Shown: positions 33,241 through 40,700 of the stretch, piece by piece
Layout of the letters: the number at the start of each line of letters is the position of its first letter
Numbering within the stretch: position 1 is the stretch's first letter
From: Cellulosimicrobium cellulans
GTDB lineage: Bacteria; Actinomycetota; Actinomycetes; Actinomycetales; Cellulomonadaceae
NCBI RefSeq assembly: GCF_016907755.1
Contig: NZ_JAFBCN010000001.1
Coordinates: forward strand, 434,001-498,000
Direction of reading: 5' to 3'
DNA: 64,000 nt
The notes under the pieces: model-generated
Told to the model about the DNA's origin: nothing
Databases searched by the model: none
Seen by the model: the letters and a program-made list of their open reading frames with translations, nothing else
Translations under genes and position numbers: made by a program

Positions 33241-33265
33241 AAGTGCAGAATCTTTCGCTGTACTT
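33241..33265. promoter_or_regulatory. Candidate LysG binding site between lysG and lysE
   Basis: AAGTGCAG (33241-33248) and CTGTACTT (33258-33265) form an inverted repeat with 7 of 8 pairs across a 9-base spacer. It lies within the short, AT-richer divergent region. LysR proteins bind dyads of this geometry, T-N11-A type. Confidence 0.5.
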
Positions 33266-33276
33266 CACGAGGCTCG

Positions 33277-33954
33277 ATGCCTACCGTCGAGGGCGTGCTC
33301 GCCGCTCTCTCGCCCCTCGCCGCCGGTCTTGCCGCCGGGTCGTCCCTCATCGTCGCGATCGGGGCGCAGAACGCGTTCGTGCTGCGCCAGGGCCTGCGCC
33401 GCGAGCACGTCCTGCCCGTCGTGCTCGTCTGCGCGCTCTCCGACCTCGTCCTCATCGCCGCCGGGACGGCCGGGCTCGGCGCGCTCGTGACCGGCGCGCC
33501 CGCGCTGCTCGCCGTCGTGCGCTGGGGCGGCGCCGCGTTCCTCCTCACGCTCGCGGCGCTCGCCGCCCGCCGGGCCCTGCGACCCGGCGGTCTCGACGCA
33601 GCGTCCGGCGAGGGGTCGGGCACCGGCGCGACGAGCGCCCGCTCCGCCGTCGGGACGTCGCTCGCCCTCACGTGGCTCAACCCGCACGTCTACCTCGACA
33701 CCGTGCTGCTCCTCGGGTCGCTCGCGGCGGGCTACGCCGCCGCGCACGCCGAGGGAGCGGGTGACCCCGACGCGGCCCGCTGGCTCTTCGGGGCGGGCGC
33801 GATGGTCGCGAGCATCGTGTGGTTCACCGCGCTCGGCTTCGGGGCGCGCCTGCTCGCGCCCGTGTTCGCCCGCCCCGGCGCGTGGCGCGTGCTCGACGGC
33901 GCGATCGCCGTCGTCATGGCGACGATCGGGGTGTCGCTCCTGCTGGGCGGCTGA
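33277..33954 (+). CDS. lysE: LysE/ArgO-type basic amino acid exporter
   Basis: This 225-residue membrane protein has six hydrophobic helices. The N-terminal [20 protein letters not shown] is the highly conserved LysE/ArgO motif, and [17 protein letters not shown] is the second signature. It exports lysine and arginine and prevents toxic accumulation when peptides are degraded. The lysG partner is divergent. ATG 33277 is the first plausible start. There is no downstream operon partner; the next gene is convergent. Confidence 0.94.
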   Translation: MPTVEGVLAALSPLAAGLAAGSSLIVAIGAQNAFVLRQGLRREHVLPVVLVCALSDLVLIAAGTAGLGALVTGAPALLAVVRWGGAAFLLTLAALAARRALRPGGLDAASGEGSGTGATSARSAVGTSLALTWLNPHVYLDTVLLLGSLAAGYAAAHAEGAGDPDAARWLFGAGAMVASIVWFTALGFGARLLAPVFARPGAWRVLDGAIAVVMATIGVSLLLGG

Positions 33955-33967
33955 CGCGCCGTCGTCC

Positions 33968-34348
33968 TCAGGACGTCGCCCAGACCCCCAGCTCGTTGCC
34001 GCTCGGGTCGAGGAAGTGGAACCGGCGACCGCCGGGGAACTCGTACGGGCCCTCGACCACCTGGCCGCCCGCGCCCTGCACGGCGGCGAGGGTCGCGTCG
34101 AGGTCCGCGGAGAACAGCAGGACGAACGGTCCGCCGCGCGACACGTCGCCCGCCTCCGCGAGGCGCAGACCGCCCGCCTCGTCCGCGCCCGACTCCGCGG
34201 CCGTGCGGATCCCCGCGTACCCGGGGCCGTAGGGGACGAACTCCCAGCCGAAGGCCGCGCCGTAGAACGCCTGCGCCGCGGCGAGGTCGGTCACGGGGAG
34301 CTCGACGTAGTCGATCGAGTGGTGGACGCCGTGCGCGTGGGTGCTCAT
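33968..34348 (-). CDS. VOC family protein (glyoxalase/dioxygenase-like)
   Basis: This 126-residue single VOC domain starts MSTHAHGVHHSIDYVELPVT, with TDLAAAQAFYGAAFGWEF, GGPFVLLFSADLDATLAAVQ and FHFLDPSGNELGVWA. Relatives are annotated as hydroxylases or lyases acting on small molecules; the specific substrate is unknown. ATG 34348 lies close to the methyltransferase stop on the same strand (44-base gap), so the two are probably cotranscribed. Confidence 0.85.
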   Translation of the reverse strand: MSTHAHGVHHSIDYVELPVTDLAAAQAFYGAAFGWEFVPYGPGYAGIRTAAESGADEAGGLRLAEAGDVSRGGPFVLLFSADLDATLAAVQGAGGQVVEGPYEFPGGRRFHFLDPSGNELGVWATS

Positions 34349-34392
34349 GCGGTCATCGTCACGCGGGCCACCCACACGCGCGCGAGCTCCGG

Positions 34393-35160
34393 TCAGCGCT
34401 CGGCGACCACGACGAACAGCGTGACCGAGGCGAAGAACGGCGCGGTCGTGAGGTGCGCGACCCAGCGCTCGTACACGTCCGGGTCGAGGTGCCCGGCGTC
34501 CCGCGCGCGCCGGGCGACGCGCCCGAGGCCCAGGACCGCGTCGGCCTCGCTGACGTCCCGGAAGACGGCCGTGACCGGGACGACCCGGCCGACCGAGAGA
34601 CCCGAGCGCTGGACGAGCGCGGGGAGTCGGCGGCCCATCCACGCGTTGCGCACCACCTCCTCGACCACGTACGCCTGGTACGCGTGCGTCGTCGTGCGGT
34701 CCGGCCCGTCGATCGCGAGAGTTCCCCAGTCGGGTTCTGCGAGCACGGCTCGCCCGCCCGGCCGGAGCACGCGAGCGACCTCGTCGACGGCGCGGCCGGG
34801 GTCCGCGACGTGCTGGAGCACGCGATCCGTGTGGGCGCGGTCGACGCTCCCGGTGTCGAGGTCGAGCTGGTGCGCGTCGCCCGTCCGCACCGTGACGTTG
34901 GGGGCGTGGGCGACGCGCTCGCGTGCCGCTCCCACCGCCTCGACGTCGTGGTCGATCCCGACGACGTGCCCGTCGGCACCGACCGCCTCGCTGAAGGCCA
35001 GGAGGTCGGCACCGGGGCCGCACCCGACGTCGACCACGGTGTGGCCGTCCGCCAGGGCGAGCTCCACGGTCACCATCGCCTTGTAGCCGCGCCCGAGGTC
35101 GGACGCCGCCAGGCGCATCAGGTAGTCGTCCGGCCGGGTGGCCTCGAAGATGTCCGCCAT
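34393..35160 (-). CDS. SAM-dependent methyltransferase (class I)
   Basis: This 255-residue Rossmann-fold methyltransferase has motif I VVDVGCGPGADLLAF, an acidic motif II (VVGIDHDVEAV), VRTGDAHQLDLDTGSVDRAH and RVLRPGGRAVLAEPDWGTL, matching the UbiE/Methyltransf_11 group. Substrates of such enzymes range from quinones to small metabolites and cannot be chosen here. ATG 35160 is the first codon in good context. It is followed by a VOC protein on the same strand. Confidence 0.86.
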   Translation of the reverse strand: MADIFEATRPDDYLMRLAASDLGRGYKAMVTVELALADGHTVVDVGCGPGADLLAFSEAVGADGHVVGIDHDVEAVGAARERVAHAPNVTVRTGDAHQLDLDTGSVDRAHTDRVLQHVADPGRAVDEVARVLRPGGRAVLAEPDWGTLAIDGPDRTTTHAYQAYVVEEVVRNAWMGRRLPALVQRSGLSVGRVVPVTAVFRDVSEADAVLGLGRVARRARDAGHLDPDVYERWVAHLTTAPFFASVTLFVVVAER

Positions 35161-35554
35161 CCGACGATTCTCGGCCCTCGTCGGCGGGGCCGGCCGGAGG
35201 CAACGGCAGGATCCGGGACGGAGACCGTGAAGGTCCGCACGGTCACCGAAGGATCGGCGCGGCCCCCGGCGCCCATACTGGAGGGGGCTGACGATCCGAG
35301 GCCCCAGCGCGCCGTCCGGCGCCTTCGTCACGCCCCGGACGCGCCCCACTGCTCGTCCTGGACGTCGACGGTCGGCGACGTGGAGTCGGCGCGCGCGACG
35401 GCAGGTGAGCGGCCTTCCCCGAACGGTGTGCGGAGGAACGGGGTGAGGACCCGCCCGCCAGTACCGTGACGGAGCCAGAATGTCACGGTGCTATGACTTT
35501 CCTCCTTGTCGCGGAACGATGACCCTGATCGACGGACATGCTGGTGGCGACCGG
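35161..35554. other. Intergenic region without a recognisable gene
   Basis: About 390 bases between the methyltransferase start and the MBL-fold gene stop. Open frames here overlap known genes in antisense or have poor codon use. A weak inverted repeat (GTGA...TCAC near 35227-35246) and an AT-richer patch around 35470-35520 may hold promoter elements. I see no riboswitch or tRNA fold. Confidence 0.5.
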
Positions 35555-36424
35555 TCAGGTGAGGTGGTCGAAGTCGCCGCGGACCCAGGCGGCGTGGCGC
35601 TGCGCGGAGCGGAGCACGACCTCCCGCGCGTCGGCGGGGACGACGCCCTCGAAGTTGTTGTAGAGCCGCTCGAACGGGCGGCGCGCGACGTGCTCGGCGA
35701 CGCGCAGCACGACGGTGGCGGACAGCGGGATGCGGTTGGGGTAGGACCGCATGAAGCTGACGGACGTGCGGTCGGGGTTGGCGAAGATCGTGTCGCCGGA
35801 CAGGAGCACGCCCCGGCCGTCGGCGCCGGCCGCCCAGTGCACGACGGCGCTGCCGGGGAAGTGGCCGCCCGGCTGCGACAGGACGACGCCGGGCAGCACC
35901 TCACGCTCGCCGGTCCAGGTCTGGATGACCGGGTCGGGCCGCGCGACCCAGTGCGCGTCGGCCTCGGCGACGAGCACGGGGACGCCGCCGAGGGCGCGGC
36001 TCCACGCGACCTGGACGCCGAACATGTGCGGGTGGCTCGCGGCGATCGCGACGACCGGGCCGAGCGCGCGCACCCGCTCGACGGCGTCGTCGTCCAGGTA
36101 GCCGGGCGGGTCCCAGAGCAGGTTGCCCGCGGGGGTGCGCACGATCTTGGCCTGCTGCCCGATCCCGACGCTCGGCTCGCTCGACAGGCCGAACAGGTCG
36201 GGCTCCAGCTCCTCCAGCACGAGGCGCTCGCCGGCCGCCGCGAGCTCGGCGAGCGTGGTCCACGCCTGCCCGCTCGCGGGGACCCACTGGCGCTCGTCGG
36301 CGCAGATCGCGCACACGTCCGGTCGTTCGGCGTGCTCGACCGCGCACGTGCGGCAGATCCACCACTCCTCGCGAGAGGCGGGAGCGTCGGGCGCGAAGGG
36401 CTCGGGGGACGGCGTCGTCGTCAT
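35555..36424 (-). CDS. MBL-fold metallohydrolase-like protein with N-terminal zinc ribbon
   Basis: This 289-residue protein begins with a zinc-ribbon/rubredoxin-like knuckle (WICRTCAVEHAERPDVCAIC, two Cys pairs). A metallo-beta-lactamase fold follows: SHPHMFGVQVAW in place of the HxHxDH motif, GGHFPGSAVVHW and LLSGDTIFANPD. The Asp and third His of HxHxDH are missing, so at most one metal may be bound. Family function is unknown; related proteins are found widely in actinobacteria as stand-alone genes. ATG 36424 follows a plausible ribosome binding site. Confidence 0.75.
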   Translation of the reverse strand: MTTTPSPEPFAPDAPASREEWWICRTCAVEHAERPDVCAICADERQWVPASGQAWTTLAELAAAGERLVLEELEPDLFGLSSEPSVGIGQQAKIVRTPAGNLLWDPPGYLDDDAVERVRALGPVVAIAASHPHMFGVQVAWSRALGGVPVLVAEADAHWVARPDPVIQTWTGEREVLPGVVLSQPGGHFPGSAVVHWAAGADGRGVLLSGDTIFANPDRTSVSFMRSYPNRIPLSATVVLRVAEHVARRPFERLYNNFEGVVPADAREVVLRSAQRHAAWVRGDFDHLT

Positions 36425-36539
36425 GGGCACAGGTCTACCGTGACCCGCCGACACGCGTCACGCGTCACCGTCGAGACGGGCCGCCCATGATCGCCACCGT
36501 CCTCGTCGTGCGCCCCTGGCCGACGCCGGGAGCGCGCGA

Positions 36540-36595
36540 CGAACCCGGGTTCGGTCCCCACCGCGCGCCGGTCCTGAGGAGCGACCCCGGGCTCG
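36540..36595 (+). repeat. Diverged 56-bp family 2 repeat candidate, copy D3
   Basis: The segment is 56 bases long like D1 and D2 and shares both ends: the first 10 bases CGAACCCGGG are identical, and 11 of the last 13 (GACCCCGGGCTCG) match. The middle is not conserved. Equal length with conserved ends supports family membership, but it could be chance in such GC-rich DNA. Confidence 0.4.
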
Positions 36596-36621
36596 ACGAC
36601 GGACCGGGCCCCGACACGACC

Positions 36622-36637
36622 GTGGGAACGCTTCCAC
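36622..36637. promoter_or_regulatory. LacI-family operator candidate, autoregulatory
   Basis: GTGGGAACGCTTCCAC is an imperfect palindrome with the central CG step of LacI/GalR operators, located 77 bases before the lacI-family start at 36714. Position and shape suggest autoregulation. Confidence 0.6.
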
Positions 36638-36713
36638 CGACGGCCCTCCGCGGGTTAGCGTGGTGCTCCGGGCGCCGCCCGTCACCGCCGACCGGACCGC
36701 CCAGGAGATCGCC

Positions 36714-37688
36714 ATGCCGCCCACCACGCTCGACGACGTCGCCGCGGCGGCCCGCGTCTCGCGGTCCACGGCCTCGCGCGTCGTGCGGGGCACGGGTCCC
36801 GTGTCCGACGCGGCGCGCCGCGCGGTCCTCGCCGCCGTCGAGGAGCTCGGGTACGTGCCGCACCCGGGTGCGCGGTCGCTCGCCAGCGGGCGGGGCGAGC
36901 GCGTCGTGGTCGCGGTCGGGTCGCCGTCCGCGGACCTGCTGGGCGACCCCTACGTCGCGCGCGTCGTCGCGGCGGCCAGCCGCGCGGCCGACACCCAGGG
37001 CGTCGGCGTGGCGCTGCGCTGGCTCGGTCGCGACCCGCGCGACGAGCTGGCCCGGCTCGCGCGCGACCCGGGCGTCGGCGGAGTGCTGCTCGTCGACTAC
37101 TCCGCCGAGGTGCTCGCGAGCGTGCCGCGCACGCTGCTCTCCCGCGTGGCGGCGATCGGTCCCGCCGACGGCCGCGTGCCCTCCTACGACGTCGACGCCG
37201 CGGCCGGGATCACCGCGCTCGTCGAGCACGTGCTCGCCGACGGGCGGCGCGACGTCGTCATGCTCACCGGGCCCGGCTGGCTCCCCGGCGCGCGGCGGGC
37301 CGTCGAGGCGTACGACGCGGTCGTGCGCGCCGCCGGCGTCCCGCACCGCGTCGTGGCCGCCGACCTCACGGCTCTCGCGGGCGCGGAGGCGGCCCGCGAG
37401 GCGCGCCGGCGCTGGCCCGGGGTCGACGCGCTCGTCGCGATGAGCGACACGCTCGCCGTCGGCGCGATGCGCGCGCTCGCGGAGGACGGTGTCCGCGTGC
37501 CCGACGACGTCGCGGTCACCGGGTTCGACGACCAGCCCTTCGCGGAGCAGGCCGGTCCGGGACTGACGACCGCGACCCACCCCGTGGAGCGGATCGCGGC
37601 CGCCGCGACGGCGGCCCTGCTGGACCGCCGCCGCCGCGACGACGAGCGCACGTTCCCGTCCGTCGTCGTCCGCCGCACGAGCGCCTGA
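36714..37688 (+). CDS. LacI-family transcriptional regulator
   Basis: This 324-residue repressor has an N-terminal LacI HTH (TLDDVAAAARVSRSTASRVV) and hinge (HPGARSLASGRGE), followed by a periplasmic-binding-protein-like effector domain (VVVAVGSPSADLLGDPYVAR to GFDDQPFAEQAGPGLTTATH). The unusual start of the recognition helix (RSTASR) defines its operator. ATG 36714 has an AGGAGA ribosome binding site. It is convergent with the GH81 gene and may regulate carbohydrate genes, possibly that one, although the operator found near GH81 differs from its own. Confidence 0.93.
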   Translation: MPPTTLDDVAAAARVSRSTASRVVRGTGPVSDAARRAVLAAVEELGYVPHPGARSLASGRGERVVVAVGSPSADLLGDPYVARVVAAASRAADTQGVGVALRWLGRDPRDELARLARDPGVGGVLLVDYSAEVLASVPRTLLSRVAAIGPADGRVPSYDVDAAAGITALVEHVLADGRRDVVMLTGPGWLPGARRAVEAYDAVVRAAGVPHRVVAADLTALAGAEAAREARRRWPGVDALVAMSDTLAVGAMRALAEDGVRVPDDVAVTGFDDQPFAEQAGPGLTTATHPVERIAAAATAALLDRRRRDDERTFPSVVVRRTSA

Positions 37689-37704
37689 GCGCGCGGGGCT
37701 CGCA

Positions 37705-37735
37705 GCGGGGTCGGCGCGTCGCGCGCCGACCCCGC
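37705..37735. terminator. Bidirectional terminator hairpin between lacI-type gene and GH81
   Basis: GCGGGGTCGGCGCG (37705-37718) pairs perfectly with 37722-37735 around a TCG loop. It is a 14-bp GC stem lying between the two converging stop codons, without a T-tract, as is common in actinobacteria. Confidence 0.8.
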
Positions 37736-37739
37736 CGCG

Positions 37740-40700
37740 TCACGCCGACGGCGTCCCGTAGGCGCGCAGCTCCCAGATCGACACGCCCCACGGGGTGAGG
37801 CGCTCCGGTGCGTCGATCCGCAGGTACCGGCCGGTCCCCGCGACGGCGACGACGTCGGGCGCCGCGGACGTCTTGGCGACCGTGCGCAGCGTGGTCCACG
37901 GGCCCGTCGGCGAGTCGCCGACCTGGACCGAGAACCGCGCGGGTGCCGCGGTCTCCCAGTCGATCTCGACCCGCGTCAGCGCGGCGCGCTGCCCGAGGTC
38001 GACCCGGAGCCACTGGTCGTCGGCGAACTGGCTCTCCCACCGGGAACCCGGGTCGCCGTCGAGCGCGAGCCCCGGGAGCTGGCCCCCGCTCACGCTCGAC
38101 GCGACGGCCGGCCGGCCCTGGGCGAGCTCGACGACCCCCGTGCCCGGGTCGCCCGTCCCGCCGCCGGAGGGCGTGCCGCCCACGACGACGTCGGCCGTCC
38201 CGCTCAGCCCGCCGACCCGCGCCGTCACGACGGCCGCCCCGGAGCCCTGGGCGGTGAGCCGCCCGGCCGCGCTGATCGTCGACGTGCCGGTCACCGACCA
38301 CGCCGCCGCCGTCGGACCGCCGTGCCCCGCGGCGTCGAACGCGTACGCGGTGAGGTCGAGGGCGGACCCGGGGCGCACGTGCGCCGACCCGGGCGAGACG
38401 AGCACCGTCGTCGGGGCCACGGCGTCCCCGGCGCGGACGCCGCGCACGCGCAGCTCGAACACCGAGACCCCGTACGCGGGCAGGAGCCGCGTCGGCGCGT
38501 CGAGCCGGACGTAGCGGCCCGCGCCGTCGACCTCGATCGCGTCCGGGGAGGCGTCGGTCTTCGTCACGGTCCGCAGCGTCCGCCACGGGCCGTCCGGCGC
38601 GTCCGCGATCTGCACGGAGAACGTCGCCGCCGCGGCGCCCTCCCAGTCGACCTCGACCTGCTCGAGCTCGTGGCGCGCGCCGAGGTCGACCTGGATCCAC
38701 TGCCCGTCGGCCCACTCGCTCTCCCAGCGCGTGCTCGCGTCGCCGTCCACGGCGAGCTCAGGGCGGGCCCCGGCGCCGACCGCGGAGCTCGCCGTGACCG
38801 CCTTGCCGTGCGCGACGTCGGGCAGGTCCGCCACGACCGCGACGACCGCGGATCCGGTGACTCCGCCCGCCGTCGCCGTGATGCGCCCGGCGCCGACCGC
38901 CCCCGTGGTGAACGCGCCGTCGGCGACGCTCCCGCGGTCGCCCGCCGACCACGCCACGCCCGCGAGGGGGAACGGGTCGCCGTACTGGTCGACGCCCGTC
39001 GCGGAGAACGCCTGCCGCTCGCCGGAGACGACGCGCGCGAAGGCGGGCTCGACGCTCACGCCGGCCAGGGCGGGCGCCGCACCGACGCGCAGCGCGTACG
39101 TGCCGGTGACGCCACCGGACGACGCCCGGACCGCCACGGGGTCGGCGTCCTGCGTGGCGCGGAACGTCGCGGTGCGGGCGCCGGTCGAGGCGACCGTCCC
39201 GCCCGCGTCGACGGTCCACGTCAGCCCCGGCAGGTCGACGACCGCGCCGTACTGGTCGTACCCGGTCGCGGTGAGCGCGACCTCCTGGCCCGCGGGCACG
39301 GTCCGGACGGAGCCCGCCGCGCTCACCTCGACGCGGTCGAGCGTCGCGTCGAGCCGGTGCCGCACGACCTGCCCGGGCGGCACGTCGATCGTCCCCACCT
39401 GTCGCGCCCCCTCGTAGACCGGGTAGCGCTGCTGCTCGTCGGTCGGGTTGAACACCACGTACGTGTACGCGTCCCCGTCGCGGTACACCTGGCTCGTCGG
39501 CGTCCCGACCCGGCGGTCCGTCGTGTGCTGCCCCAGCCCGCGGTTCGCGAGGCCGGTGTAGTGCACGAGCCCGGCCATGGACACGCCGCGCGCCACCGGG
39601 TCCCCGCGCTCCTCGAGCTCGGCCGACACCACCGCGTACATGTCCGGGTCGACCTGTGCGACGTAGCCGAGCACGACGTTGCCGAGCGCGTCGCCCATGC
39701 GGGCGTACACGTCCGCCGCGTGCGCGACGTCGCCCGCGTCGCCTGGATCGAAGCCGCGGACGTCGTACGCGTAGAGGTCCTCGAGCGCGCCGGGGTCGCC
39801 CGTGTAGTCGGTCGACAGGTAGCGGAACGCGGGCCACGACGTCGCCCACTCCTTCGGGTCCCGGTCCGGGGCGTCCGCCGGGGGCGCGACCGGGCGCAGG
39901 GCCGCGGGCAGCGCGTCGGGGTTCCACACGTCGGCGGGGAAGACGAGCTCCCCGTCGGCGCCGACGGAGAACAGCAGCGCGCCCCGGCCGGCGTCGTAGA
40001 GCGGGTTCGCCGCCGTGCGCGCGGTGACGTACGCGGCGTGGTGCCGGTACGCGTTGCGGACGCCGTCCTGGAGCGACCGCACGGCCGCCGCCCGGTCGAG
40101 CTGCACGTCCGCGCCCCAGTCGGTGCCGACGCCGTACCACTGCTTGGCGGCGCGGGCGAGGTTCCCGCCGTTGTCGCCCGGCACGTACTCACCGAGGACG
40201 CCGGGGCGCTCGTCGAACATCCGGGCCAGGAGCTCGGTGCCGAAGTCGGCGTCCTCGCCGAACCACGAGAACCACGGACCGGTCGGCATCCACTGGATCC
40301 CGTACATCCACGCCGGGTCGCCCGAGAAGTAGGTCGCGAACGCCTGGCCGGAGTCGAAGAGGATTCCGGTCGTGCCGTGCTCGTACGCGGCCGGGAAGTT
40401 GCCCGGCCCCTCGGACGCGGGCGCGCCGGCGCGGCCGTGGTAGTCGAACCAGTACTCCTGGACCGCGGCGCGCTCCGTCACGTAGCCCATCGCGCCGGTG
40501 TCGCGCATCGCGTCGTCGCCGAGCGCGGAGCCGAGCAGGAACAGCCCGACCCACGACTGGATCGCCTCCGAGCTCGACTCCTGGTTGTTGCCCCCGGGCG
40601 AGCTGAGGCCGCCCGCGTACGAGTGGCCCTGCCACGTGTCGAACGTGCGCAGGTAGGGGAAGGCGCCGTCGTCACGGTCCCAGTTGCCGTACTGCTTCGC

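Noticed and set aside
33968-35160. VOC and methyltransferase genes considered as one fused gene
   Set aside because: A 44-base gap with separate start and stop codons separates them; the continuous frame crossing both reads one of them out of frame.
35161-35554. Intergenic stretch considered as a riboswitch or small RNA gene
   Set aside because: No recognisable riboswitch core or strong terminator-like fold, and it lies between gene ends and starts with only weak dyads.
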